This document shows, in pieces, positions 24,131 to 33,004 of a stretch of 64,000 bases of DNA. Source of the DNA: Paenibacillus sp. MZ04-78.2 (GTDB lineage Bacteria > Bacillota > Bacilli > Paenibacillales > NBRC-103111); assembly GCF_024213375.1 (NCBI RefSeq), contig NZ_JANAVJ010000017.1:1-64000 (forward strand), given 5' to 3'. The translations under genes were made by a program, and so were the position numbers. A model generated the notes under the pieces. The model did not search any database. It was given only the letters and a program-made list of their open reading frames with translations, and was not told the DNA's origin. The first letter of the stretch is position 1. Every line of letters begins with the position of its first letter.

Positions 24131-25055
24131 TTTCGGACGGCTCCGGACGATTCCGCCGCATCCCGGCTTTCAGGCGCATATATTCCAGCCGCAAAGCGGC
24201 CTTGAGCAGCTTCAGCGACGGACATCTTCTGCGCGGCTGAACGGCAAGCCCCCATCGGATCATCCCCGACAGCAGCAGGCCGATCTCCGGGTTCGCGGTT
24301 CTGGCGCTTTCCATGCGGTCCTCGATCAGCCGCTCGGAAACGTCCATCGGAACGCGCCCGGTGAAGCTGTAGTATAAAATCGCGGCAGCGCTGAACAGAT
24401 CGGCCTTTTTCCCTTGCCGGGCCTTTTCCGAATACAGCTCCAGCGGGGAGAAGCCGGCCGTTGTAAAAATCGGACGGACGTCCGGCTCCGCGAGCGATAC
24501 GGCCGAACCGAAATCCAGCAGCACCGGCCGGCCTTCTTCCGAAATCAGCACATTCCCCGGCTTCAAATCCCGGTGAATGAGGCCTTGCCGGTGTACGAAG
24601 TCCACCGTATCCAGAAACGGCAGCAGAACGTTCCGGATCAATTGCGCCGCCGAAGGCTTCACCTCCCGGATAAAGTCCACGAGCGGCTTGCCCGGGCAAT
24701 AACGGGTCACCAGATAGCTCGTCCCGTTTTCTTCGAAATGGTCGATATATTCAACGATATGCCTATGCCGGAGCCGGCTTAGAATCGAGGCTTCCCTCCG
24801 GAAGGCATCGTTCAGTTCTTCAAACTTCCGGCGGCTCGAAGGACGGCGGCATAAGACCGCCTTCCCGTCCATATCTCTTAAAGCCAGACTTCCGGGATAA
24901 AATTCCTTGATCACCAGCCTCTCTTCTCCCTTGGCCGGGCATCCGCTATAAACGATGGACAGTTCGCTGGAAGCCAGCCGTTCTTCGATCCGGTAGGCGC
25001 CGCCTTTGAGCAGCGTATGCCGCCCAAGGCACACATCATCAAGATCTGGGGTCAT
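24126..25055 (-). CDS. Cytoplasmic serine/threonine protein kinase
   Basis: This 309-residue protein is called from the ATG at 25055 because AAGGAG lies nine bases upstream; an ATG at 25082 is an alternative. It has an invariant Lys in LVIKEFYPG, catalytic HRDLKPGNVLI and DFGSAV, and an APE-like segment (FSPLELYS). The glycine loop is degenerate (LASSELSIVYSG instead of G-x-G-x-x-G). There is no membrane span or sensor domain; the C-terminus is a short basic tail. It converges on the VWA gene and is probably the kinase of the FHA/PP2C switch in the neighbouring operon. Confidence 0.85.
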   Translation of the reverse strand: MTPDLDDVCLGRHTLLKGGAYRIEERLASSELSIVYSGCPAKGEERLVIKEFYPGSLALRDMDGKAVLCRRPSSRRKFEELNDAFRREASILSRLRHRHIVEYIDHFEENGTSYLVTRYCPGKPLVDFIREVKPSAAQLIRNVLLPFLDTVDFVHRQGLIHRDLKPGNVLISEEGRPVLLDFGSAVSLAEPDVRPIFTTAGFSPLELYSEKARQGKKADLFSAAAILYYSFTGRVPMDVSERLIEDRMESARTANPEIGLLLSGMIRWGLAVQPRRRCPSLKLLKAALRLEYMRLKAGMRRNRPEPSEK

Positions 25056-25225
25056 CCAAAATTGCTCCTTCATTCCGAACATTCGCCTTACTTCGATTGA
25101 GGTACAGGCTCGCAAGCCCCTTTCCCATCTTATCACAAGGAACGAAATTGGGAACCGTTGGATTTTCCGCGTGGGCGCTTGTGATCAAACGGCCGCGAGG
25201 TTCCGCAAGCGGCAGCACTGGCTGC

Positions 25226-25420
25226 TTACTTCGCGAAGCCCCGAAACAAGACCTTGATTTTCTCGGCAAGGTGACGACCGCCGCCCCTCACCTCCACCGT
25301 CTCCACCAACAAAGCGACAAGCAGCTTCGACTTGCAGGCCGCAAGCGTCAGCAGCAGCGCGACAAACAGGACGCTCCATCCGGCGCCCCTCGCAACTGTT
25401 CGATGAGTCAATCTCAGCAC
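25226..25420 (-). CDS. Possible small membrane/lipoprotein-like protein
   Basis: This is an open frame of 64 codons from a GTG at 25420; a TTG at 25411 is better spaced from GGGAG. It encodes a hydrophobic stretch ending in a lipobox-like LTLAAC, a second hydrophobic run, and a basic tail (HLAEKIKVLFRGFAK). The residue pattern is protein-like, and it fills the gap between the kinase and the glycerate kinase promoter. There is no family match I can name; it may be a chance frame. Confidence 0.3.
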   Translation of the reverse strand: MLRLTHRTVARGAGWSVLFVALLLTLAACKSKLLVALLVETVEVRGGGRHLAEKIKVLFRGFAK

Positions 25421-25595
25421 TCCCTCTCTCTATCCACTCGTTTCCATTGTAGCCAAGCGTCGGCGGAAGGAGAACGGATAGCTTCCTGATATTTCCCTTA
25501 CGAAACGCTGACCGGGACCGGCCGGAAATGTTGGATACCGCTTTTGGCGCGGTGGTATAATCGTTTTATCTAAATTACCCGCGGGGGAATGGCAT

Positions 25596-26732
25596 ATGAA
25601 AATCGTGATTGCGCCGGATTCGTTCAAAGGCTCGCTGTCCGCTCTGCAGCTGTGCAGAGCCGTAAGCTCCGGCATTCGGAGCGTTGTCCCGGATGCCGAC
25701 ATCGTCGAGCTTCCGGTCGCGGACGGCGGAGAAGGCACGGTAGACAGCCTTGTGCATGCTTGCGGCGGTACCCGGGTGGAAGCAGAGGTTCGCGGCCCGC
25801 TCGGAGAGTCGGTCACGGCCGTCTACGGCATCCTGAAGGACGGCACCGCCGTCGTCGAAATGGCGCAGGCGTCCGGGCTGCCGCTCGTTCCCGAATTTCG
25901 GCGCAACCCTCTTGCCACCTCCTCCTACGGGACGGGCGAGCTGATTCGGGCCGCGTTGGACCGCGGATGCCGGAAGTTCCTCATCGGGCTCGGCGGCAGC
26001 GCGACGAACGACGGCGGGGCCGGCATGCTGGAGGCGCTCGGCGTCCGATGGTACGGAGCGGACGGCGTCCCGTTGCCCTCCGGGGGCGGCGCGCTCGGCG
26101 GGCTCGCCGACTTCGACGCCTCCGGCATGGACCCGCGTCTCGCAGAATGCCGCTTCGTGGCGGCGACGGACGTCCGCAACCCGCTCTGCGGGCCGGAGGG
26201 CGCTTCCGCCGTCTTCGGCCCGCAGAAGGGCGCGACGCCGGACATGGCGCAAGCGCTGGACCGGGCGCTGCGGCAGTGGGCCGACGTCATTCGCCGGCAA
26301 ACAGGCATCGACGTGCTGACGCTGCCCGGCGGCGGCGCGGCCGGCGGCATGGGGGCCGGATTGCATGCGTTCCTCGGCGCGCAGCTTCGCTCCGGCATCG
26401 ACATCGTGCTGGAGAAGGCGAAGTTTGAAGCGCAGCTTCGGGACGCCGACTGGGTAATCACCGGCGAAGGCCGGCTGGACGGGCAAACGCTGTCCGGCAA
26501 AGCGATTGCCGGTATTTGCCGCAAGGCCCGGGACGCGGGAGTACCGGTGGTCGCCTTGTGCGGCAGTCTGGAGCTGCCCGCAGAGCAGCTGGACGAACTC
26601 GGACTGACGGCGGCTTTTTCCATCGTGCGCAAGCCTTGCGACTTGCAGGAAGCGGTCGGGCGCGCCGCGGAGTGGGCGAGCGAGGCGGCAGCCCAAATGA
26701 TGCGCCTGCTGCAAGGCGCCAAGCGGCGATAG
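25596..26732 (+). CDS. Glycerate kinase (GarK/GlxK family)
   Basis: This 378-residue protein starts MKIVIAPDSFKGSLSALQLC, the classic opening of glycerate kinase type 1. It has a central IGLGGSATNDGGAGMLEALG and a C-terminal VITGEGRLDGQTLSGKA. It phosphorylates D-glycerate using ATP, feeding glycerate from glyoxylate or sugar-acid breakdown into glycolysis. Length is normal. It has its own upstream ribosome site (GGGGGAAT) and stands alone, with no neighbouring pathway gene. Confidence 0.95.
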   Translation: MKIVIAPDSFKGSLSALQLCRAVSSGIRSVVPDADIVELPVADGGEGTVDSLVHACGGTRVEAEVRGPLGESVTAVYGILKDGTAVVEMAQASGLPLVPEFRRNPLATSSYGTGELIRAALDRGCRKFLIGLGGSATNDGGAGMLEALGVRWYGADGVPLPSGGGALGGLADFDASGMDPRLAECRFVAATDVRNPLCGPEGASAVFGPQKGATPDMAQALDRALRQWADVIRRQTGIDVLTLPGGGAAGGMGAGLHAFLGAQLRSGIDIVLEKAKFEAQLRDADWVITGEGRLDGQTLSGKAIAGICRKARDAGVPVVALCGSLELPAEQLDELGLTAAFSIVRKPCDLQEAVGRAAEWASEAAAQMMRLLQGAKRR

Positions 26733-26843
26733 TCATCTTTTGGCATTTTTTGGGGAAATCCGCGAATTTTCGATTGAAATTTTGCGCCAACATGATAGGA
26801 TAGGTCATAAATGCAACATCATTCATCCGGGGAGAGAAGTATA

Positions 26844-27653
26844 ATGAGCATACCAAAAGCGTTAACCATTGCCGGCTCCGATACAAGCGGCGGCGCCGGA
26901 ATTCAAGCCGATTTAAAAACGTTCCAGGAACGCGACGTCTACGGAATGACGGTTCTTACGACGGTCGTCACGATGGACCCAAACAACCAATGGCACCACG
27001 GCGTTCATCCGATCGCTTTGCCTACCGTCGAGGCCCAACTGCAAACCGTGCTTGACGGCGTAGGCGTCGATGCGCTCAAGACGGGCATGCTCGGCTCGGT
27101 CGAGCTGATCGAGCTCATTACGCATACACTCAAAGGCAAAGGGTTACAGCGTATCGTTGTGGACCCTGTGATGGTCTGCAAAGGCAACGACGAGGCGCTC
27201 CATCCCGAATCCACCGTTGCGCTGCGGGAGCTGCTCGTCCCGATCGCGGACGTCGTCACTCCGAATTTGTTCGAAGCGGCGCAGCTTGCGAACCGTCCGC
27301 CGATTCAAACGCTGGAGGACATGAAAGAAGCGGCGCAGATCATCCATGCGACAGGCGTCAAGTACGTCCTGATCAAAGGCGGGGCGAAGCTGAATCATCC
27401 GCAGGCGGTCGACTTGCTTTATGACGGAAAGGCATTCGAGCTGTACGAATCGGACAAAATTTCCACCACCTATACGCATGGAGCCGGATGCACATACTCC
27501 GCGGCCATTACGGCCGAGCTTGCCAAAGGCGCCGACGTCAAAGAAGCGGTCGGCGCCGCAAAACGCTTCATCAGCGCGGCCATCCGGCACGGCTTTCCGC
27601 TGAACGGCTTTGTCGGCCCGACCCGCCATTCGGCGCTGCGCCAGTTCGGGTAA
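26844..27653 (+). CDS. pdxK: Pyridoxine/pyridoxal kinase
   Basis: This 269-residue ribokinase-fold protein is called from the ATG at 26844 (GGGGAGAG upstream); the frame extends to 26811 but without a ribosome site. It has TIAGSDTSGGAGIQADLKTF at the N-terminus, DPVMVCKGNDEAL in the middle and the anion-hole GAGCTYSAAITAELAKG near the end. This is the ThiD-like pyridoxine kinase of Bacillus and relatives, making pyridoxal phosphate in the salvage route. HMP kinase activity (ThiD) cannot be excluded; there are no thiamine genes nearby. Confidence 0.88.
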   Translation: MSIPKALTIAGSDTSGGAGIQADLKTFQERDVYGMTVLTTVVTMDPNNQWHHGVHPIALPTVEAQLQTVLDGVGVDALKTGMLGSVELIELITHTLKGKGLQRIVVDPVMVCKGNDEALHPESTVALRELLVPIADVVTPNLFEAAQLANRPPIQTLEDMKEAAQIIHATGVKYVLIKGGAKLNHPQAVDLLYDGKAFELYESDKISTTYTHGAGCTYSAAITAELAKGADVKEAVGAAKRFISAAIRHGFPLNGFVGPTRHSALRQFG

Positions 27654-27680
27654 GCCGTGAATTCATGTTTTTCCATATCA

Positions 27681-27710
27681 AAGAGCCTGTCTCCGAGACA
27701 GGCTCTTTAT
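27681..27710. terminator. Bidirectional terminator between pdxK and TetR-like gene
   Basis: A perfect 12-bp stem (27681-27692 with 27696-27707, AAGAGCCTGTCT) with a 3-base loop has T-rich flanks on both strands. It separates two convergent genes. Confidence 0.9.
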
Positions 27711-27730
27711 CCTTTCTGCCAGCGACAGCG

Positions 27731-28156
27731 TTACGGCACAAGCAAGCTGTCCAAATGCCGCGCAACGATCCCTGCAATTTCTTCCGCAAGCACGACCTCG
27801 GATGCGATGACGCCGTGTACGAGCAAACCGTCCACCAACGCGTGGAACCGCTTCGCTTCCAGCTCCGTGTCAAGCCCCGGCTTCAGCAGCTGCGACTGGG
27901 CGAGGGCTTCGAGGATGTTACGGAACACGTCCCGCAGCGAATCGTGAATTTCCCGGCTCAGCGGCCTCAATTCCGGCTCGGTCAAAGCAAAAGTCGAAAA
28001 GGCAATCCAGATTTGACTTTCCGCCAAACGGTCTTCGTCCAACGGCACGATTTGACCGATAAGCGCTTCGATATTTTCCTGGGGATCGCCGTCTTGCGGA
28101 AGCGACTGTATACGTTTTTTTATCCGTTCGGCGACCAGCCGCATGGAGAAAGCCAA
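27731..28156 (-). pseudogene. TetR-family regulator lacking its DNA-binding domain
   Basis: This frame of 141 codons corresponds to the ligand-binding and dimer half of a BetI/TetR_C_6-type regulator. It begins at the helix that normally follows the HTH (AFSMRLVAERIKKRI) and runs through WIAFSTFALTEPELRPLS to a C-terminal HALVDGLLVHGV helix. The roughly 45-residue HTH that should precede it is missing. The frame upstream meets a TGA within 15 codons, and no other frame to about 28300 encodes a recognisable HTH. It is probably a decayed regulator. The bases 28157-28423 hold no other gene I can support. Confidence 0.6.
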
Positions 28157-28423
28157 TAAAGCCGACGCGCTGGGCGGTCATACTGGGGATCGACTTTATA
28201 TGGAGCTTCAGCTATACCTTCTGGCCGAAAAAAGCATAGCCGGATTTTGTAGAAACCTTATTCCCCTCGCGCGCGTAAGAATAAGACAATCGTACATTTT
28301 AGCCAAAAGGAGATCGATGCTCATGCCTCGCCTAAAAGTCCCCCGTTAACCCCGGGGACCGCCGCCTCCGTTCGAAGCAATGCGCGAAACAAACATTATT
28401 TTTATCAAGGAGCGTGCAAACGA

Positions 28424-29194
28424 ATGAACGGACCACAGGCGGTAACCAAAGATGAAAGACGGGCCATTGGCCATAACATTGCTGACCGGCTTAAACAGGT
28501 ATACGGCGACAAAATAAAAGCGATCGGCCTCTACGGCTCTATGGCGCGAGGCACCGACGGACCTTACTCCGACATCGAAATGCTTTGCGTTCTACGCACG
28601 GAAGACGGAGAAGAACCGATCGACTTCAGCCACGAATGGGCGGCCGGCGCCTGGAAAGCGGAGGTAAACGTGTACAGCGAGGAGGAGCTGCTGAAGTACG
28701 CGAAGACCGTCGAAGATTCATGGCCCTTATCCCACGGCGCCTTCCTTACGGCTCTGCCGCTGTACGACCCGGACGGCTTTTTCGATGACCTGATAGCGGC
28801 GGTCCAGTCGCCGGACGAAGCCGATTTCCGCGAAAGCATCCACGGCATTCTGGTCGGCGAAATGTTCGAATTCGCCGGCAAATGGCGCAATGCCAACGCC
28901 CAAGGCCCGCGGACGTACCTGCCTTATCTGGCCATGGAGACCGCGCAATACGCCGCGATGCTCATCGGGCTTCATCATCGGACGACCTACTCTACGGGAG
29001 CCAAGGTCATTCCCGAAGCAATGACCCTGCCCGACCGGCCGGAAGGCTTTGATGCGCTGGCACAGCTCGTGCTGTCCGGCGAGCTATCCGACCCGGACCG
29101 TGTCTTCCTGACGTGCGAAGCTTTCTGGAACGGCCTGCAAGCGTGGGCGGAAGAGCGTGATTATGGGTTTACCACGGAACAAATTCCATTTTAA
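28424..29194 (+). CDS. Aminoglycoside nucleotidyltransferase, ANT(4')/KNTase-like
   Basis: This 256-residue protein is strikingly close, end to end, to staphylococcal kanamycin nucleotidyltransferase. Shared elements are AIGLYGSMARGTDGPYSDIE (nucleotidyltransferase signature with the D-x-E metal ligands), FSHEW, EMFEFAGKWRN (the catalytic Glu and Lys region), MLIGLHHRTTYST and FWNGLQAWAEE. KNTase transfers AMP to the 4' hydroxyl of kanamycin, neomycin and tobramycin. No transposon or plasmid feature flanks it and base composition matches the neighbours, so it may be an intrinsic chromosomal gene. Ribosome site is AAGGAG, about 13 bases upstream. Resistance itself is inference. Confidence 0.9.
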   Translation: MNGPQAVTKDERRAIGHNIADRLKQVYGDKIKAIGLYGSMARGTDGPYSDIEMLCVLRTEDGEEPIDFSHEWAAGAWKAEVNVYSEEELLKYAKTVEDSWPLSHGAFLTALPLYDPDGFFDDLIAAVQSPDEADFRESIHGILVGEMFEFAGKWRNANAQGPRTYLPYLAMETAQYAAMLIGLHHRTTYSTGAKVIPEAMTLPDRPEGFDALAQLVLSGELSDPDRVFLTCEAFWNGLQAWAEERDYGFTTEQIPF

Positions 29195-29199
29195 CAAAA

Positions 29200-29517
29200 T
29201 TCAATCCATCCTATCAAACACGCGCAATTTGTCTAGACGGCAAGCCTGTTGGATTTTTTATGTGGGTTCCAAAGACAAAAGGGAAAATATCGATTTGGCG
29301 TTTTATGGTGGATCAGAACTATCAGAACAAAGGTATTGGGCGCAAAGCTTTACTGCTGGCCCTTGATGAAATTAGACAGACAGATGGATTGGAAGAAATC
29401 GAGATCTGCTACAATCCCAATAATCCTGTAGCGAAAGACTTCTACGCCAACTTTGGTTTCGTTGACGTCGGTATGGACGAAGACGGAGATGACATGTTAG
29501 CCATCATTAAAATATAA
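29200..29517 (+). pseudogene. N-terminally truncated GNAT acetyltransferase (BltD/PaiA-like)
   Basis: The open frame joins the 3' end of the ANT gene and encodes the last two thirds of a GNAT protein. It has KISIWRFMVDQNYQNKGIGR with the acetyl-CoA loop Q-N-K-G-I-G-R-K, then CYNPNNPVAKDFYANFGFVD. This matches spermine/spermidine-type acetyltransferases. The first 50 or so residues are absent, and the coding pattern upstream of the ATG at 29260 (TRAICLDGKPVGFFMW) shows that coding once continued leftward. There is no ribosome site at 29260. It is probably a remnant left by a deletion that fused it to the ANT gene. Confidence 0.6.
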
Positions 29518-29586
29518 CAAATCCATCATGATTTATCATTAAACCTAAAAAGAACAAGCTCACCCTAATGGGTGACTTATCGTTCT

Positions 29587-29620
29587 AGCCGACGGATCAC
29601 TTGTCCGTCGGCTTTTTCTT
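29587..29620 (+). terminator. Rho-independent terminator
   Basis: A perfect 10-bp stem (AGCCGACGGA at 29587-29596 with 29604-29613) is followed by TTTTTCTT. It ends the ANT-GNAT transcript. From here to 29857 I see no gene; an upstream extension of the next frame is low-complexity and lacks a ribosome site. Confidence 0.88.
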
Positions 29621-29857
29621 TCCCACCAGTGTTCCGTTACATTCCGGGCAGAAGAATTCCGGGTCTTGAAATGTTCGAGAAGCAGGGGGCTCCCGATCCG
29701 CAGAAATGGTCCCTTCATTTCTCCTCTGCCGCCGCTTACTGCTTCGCCGCGGGAGCGATCTTCCCCTTCTTTTTTCCCGAGCCTGAAACCTTCCTCCCTT
29801 CTTGGACGTATATCCATCATCTTCTCTATTTTTTCAGTAGCCGAGGTGGAAGTTAAA

Positions 29858-32800
29858 ATGACAACACAAGTGAACATCGTACATTACCATCCTGATTATG
29901 CGTCGAGCTTAGCCGAGATGTGGAACCGGAGCCAAGACGAATGGGGCGGAGGATCGGCCGTCCGGACAGCCGAGCAAGTTCGCCGGGACCAGGAAAACTC
30001 GGACGCCTTGGCCGTCTTTCTCGCCGTCTGCGACGATCAAGTCGTCGGATACTGCAACCTGGGCGAATACCGCGAGGATACCGGCGCACTGTACATCCCG
30101 CTGTTGAACGTACGCCCGGACTACCATGGCCTCAAAATCGGCAAAATGCTCGTGCTGCGGGCGGTGGAGGAAACGATCCGCCTGGGCTGGCCGCGTGTCG
30201 ATTTGTATACTTGGGAAGCTAATATGAAGGCGGTGCCGCTGTACAAAAAATGCGGCTTTTTCTGGGAAGACCGCGAGGACTCGACGCATTTCATGAATTT
30301 CATCCCCCAAGTGGCGGCTTGCGAAGCGCTTGCCCCCTATCTTAAGGATATCGATTGGTACGCCGACTTGACGCGGACGATCGAAGTGAAGCCGGACGGC
30401 CATAAAGTGAACGGCTTCGATATATACACTTACGCATGGTCCAAAAACGGACAAACGCTTCGCGTCGATATCGAGCGCAAAGGCCGCGGCATCTGTCTCA
30501 TCGAAACGGAGGACTACTTGCTTTCCGCAACCGCGGAGCAGGCCGAGCCGGTGTTCGGCAGCGAGTACGTTATCGAATACCGCATCGTGAACAAATCGGG
30601 CGCCCCGCTGAAGCTTGAGCTTCAGGGCGAACCGGACGGCAATGTCGCATTCGATTGGAAAGGCGAGTTGCAGGTGGAAGGCGAGGAACGAATCTCCGCG
30701 CGCTTCTTCGTCGGAGCCATCGAGGAAGAGCAGAGCGAATCGCGCACCTGCCCTGCCGTGCAGACGCGGGTACGAATTAACGGGCTGGAGGCGCTGCTCA
30801 AGGTTGGCATCGTGCCGAAATTTCCGGCCAGCCTGACGATGCAGGTGCCGGATGCGAGGCATGCGCTTGGCGGGGATTACGTCCTGTACCTCGATATGCA
30901 AAACCATTTCCCGGTAACGGCCTCGTTCTTCTTCGAGCTGCCGGAACAGGCTTGGCTTGCGCTCGGACAGCGGACTTTCGAAGCCCGCTTGGAAGCGAAG
31001 GAGCGTATATCTTTGGCGGTTCCGTACCGCCTGCTCGACTACGGCTTCTATCAAGCCCCGATTCAAGTCCGGGCGATTCCGGACAACGGGCCGGAGGTAA
31101 CGTTCACCCGCTTTGTTGGCGGAGCCTTCGCAGGCCCCGGGGCGATGTTTACCGGAGAGACGGAAAACAACCGGGTTGCCGTAAACGGCAGCTATGAAAT
31201 CGAATACGATAAGGATCAAAATGAAACAGTCCTTCAGACATGGAGCCGGAAGGGCGAACAACTCACGCTGTCGCCGCCGTCCATAGGCAAGCCGTATTCC
31301 GCCGAATTTACCGGCAAGAAGCCGGTACGTGTCGAGCCCAAAGAGGAGCGGGGAGCGGTCGGCTATCGTCTAACGTATCGTTCGGATAGTTTCCCGCAGC
31401 TGCTCATGCATCTCCATACGCTGCTTTACGCTGACGGAACGGCGAAGCTGTGGCAGGAGCTGGAAAACGACTCGAACGCTCCCGTCGTCAGCGAAATGTG
31501 GGTATCCCAGCGCTTCGAATCCGACTTGTACGGAGTCGTACTGCCTTACGACGGTCAAATCGTCGAAACGACCGACTCGCACGGCCTCGATTACGAGTAC
31601 TGGGACGGCGCCAAAGTTAGCGAGCCTTGGCTCTTCGTACGCGGCGCAAGAAGCGCATACGGAATTTGCTGGTCCGGCAACCACCGGATGAGATTGGGAG
31701 AGTGGTATCTGGAGCTGGAAACTTGCTTCGGACAGCTGGAAGCCGGGGAAACGAAAACGTCGGATACGATCTTCATGTCTATGGGCGGGTTCGACGATTG
31801 GACCTCGTTCCGGGAATTTGCCCTGAAGCGCATCGGACAAGAAACGACGGCGCCGCCAATCCGTAGCGTGGAGCTGACGGCCAACGAAGGAAATCCGTTC
31901 GTGCCGCCGGATGCGGAAGAAATGCCGGTCGTGCTTCGGGATATGAAGCAGACCGTATGGGAAGGCGAGCTCTTCGCCCGCTATATGGATGCAGCCGAAA
32001 CGGAGGAGCGGGTGCTTTTGTCGCCCGACGACGAGGCGACGGAAGCCCGCTTCATGCTGCCTCCGCCGGAATCCCGCTGCTGCGTGGTCCAGGTAGAAGC
32101 GCGGCTCGACGCGCATGAAGAGGCTTATCATGCCGCATTGTTCCCCGTTTCCAGCGATGAAATCAGCAGCACGACATCGACCGAAGCCGGTTATTCGGTG
32201 CTTGAGGTCGATAATGGAATCATTCGCATCTCGGCTTCGGTCGACTATTCCCCCGGGTTACGTTCGCTTTCGGTCGATGGCCGGGAATGGCTCGCTTCCG
32301 GGTTTCCCGAATACGGGGCGAAGTCGTGGTGGAATCCTTGGATCGGCGGCTTGTCGGGTCACTTCAACGAGATGGGTCCGTTATCCGTGCGCAATGAAGA
32401 GCATTCCTCCGACTTTGTCCGCCTCTCCGACGAGAAAGGCAACGTGTGGTCAGGCATTCGGGTCCGCCAATCCATCCGGAACCACGATACGTTCAAAGGG
32501 ACGATCATGGACAGCTATTATTTGATGCTCCCCGGAGTGCCGGTGCTCGCTTATATGACGGACATTCATCAGAACACCGGAACGTATTTGGATAAATCGG
32601 TGCTCAGCGAGCTGTTCCTTCGTCTCGACGAGACAGGCGGCTATGGGTGGCTGCAAACCTGCGCTCCGAACGGAAAAACGCTGCGTTACCCGCTCGGAAA
32701 AGGGGAGCTCAGCGTACACGAAACGAAGGATTACGTATTCGGCCTGGATAGCCAGACCGGGGTCATGCACATCGTGACGGATGAAGAAGCCAACCGCCCT

Positions 32801-32998
32801 TCGGTCAACACGAACAAGGAAATCTGCTGCCTGTCGCTCACGCGGAATGTTCGCCTGCCTCACGGAAGCGTGAGCCGGTCGGCTCCGGTGTTCCTCGTAT
32901 TCCCGGACACCCCGCTGCCGGCGGACAGCTTGAAGGCTTTACGAAGACTCTCCTTCCCTATTATACTTGAAGCCAATGACACGAAAAAAGGAGAGTAA
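29858..32998 (+). CDS. GNAT acetyltransferase fused to beta-sandwich domains
   Basis: This 1046-residue protein is called from the ATG at 29858 (GAGGTGGA upstream), because the longer frame from 29666 is low-complexity. Residues 1-155 are a GNAT domain: DQVVGYCNLGEY, LLNVRPDYHGLKIGKMLV with the acetyl-CoA loop, and ANMKAVPLYKKCGFFW. The remaining 890 residues are strand-rich: Ig-like modules, then from about residue 440 a galactose-mutarotase-like or glycosidase-type beta-sandwich (YEYWDGAKVSEPWLFVRG; SWWNPWIGGLSGHFNEMG). No signal peptide is present, so it acts in the cytoplasm. The amidohydrolase gene follows after six bases, so a shared pathway is likely. The substrate is unknown. Confidence 0.75.
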   Translation: MTTQVNIVHYHPDYASSLAEMWNRSQDEWGGGSAVRTAEQVRRDQENSDALAVFLAVCDDQVVGYCNLGEYREDTGALYIPLLNVRPDYHGLKIGKMLVLRAVEETIRLGWPRVDLYTWEANMKAVPLYKKCGFFWEDREDSTHFMNFIPQVAACEALAPYLKDIDWYADLTRTIEVKPDGHKVNGFDIYTYAWSKNGQTLRVDIERKGRGICLIETEDYLLSATAEQAEPVFGSEYVIEYRIVNKSGAPLKLELQGEPDGNVAFDWKGELQVEGEERISARFFVGAIEEEQSESRTCPAVQTRVRINGLEALLKVGIVPKFPASLTMQVPDARHALGGDYVLYLDMQNHFPVTASFFFELPEQAWLALGQRTFEARLEAKERISLAVPYRLLDYGFYQAPIQVRAIPDNGPEVTFTRFVGGAFAGPGAMFTGETENNRVAVNGSYEIEYDKDQNETVLQTWSRKGEQLTLSPPSIGKPYSAEFTGKKPVRVEPKEERGAVGYRLTYRSDSFPQLLMHLHTLLYADGTAKLWQELENDSNAPVVSEMWVSQRFESDLYGVVLPYDGQIVETTDSHGLDYEYWDGAKVSEPWLFVRGARSAYGICWSGNHRMRLGEWYLELETCFGQLEAGETKTSDTIFMSMGGFDDWTSFREFALKRIGQETTAPPIRSVELTANEGNPFVPPDAEEMPVVLRDMKQTVWEGELFARYMDAAETEERVLLSPDDEATEARFMLPPPESRCCVVQVEARLDAHEEAYHAALFPVSSDEISSTTSTEAGYSVLEVDNGIIRISASVDYSPGLRSLSVDGREWLASGFPEYGAKSWWNPWIGGLSGHFNEMGPLSVRNEEHSSDFVRLSDEKGNVWSGIRVRQSIRNHDTFKGTIMDSYYLMLPGVPVLAYMTDIHQNTGTYLDKSVLSELFLRLDETGGYGWLQTCAPNGKTLRYPLGKGELSVHETKDYVFGLDSQTGVMHIVTDEEANRPSVNTNKEICCLSLTRNVRLPHGSVSRSAPVFLVFPDTPLPADSLKALRRLSFPIILEANDTKKGE

Positions 32999-33004
32999 TA
33001 CGGA

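Noticed and set aside
29666-29857. A 64-residue N-terminal extension of the GNAT fusion protein
   Set aside because: It is Ser/Pro/Phe-rich low-complexity sequence without a ribosome site; the ATG at 29858 is preceded by GAGGTGGA and begins a normal GNAT domain.
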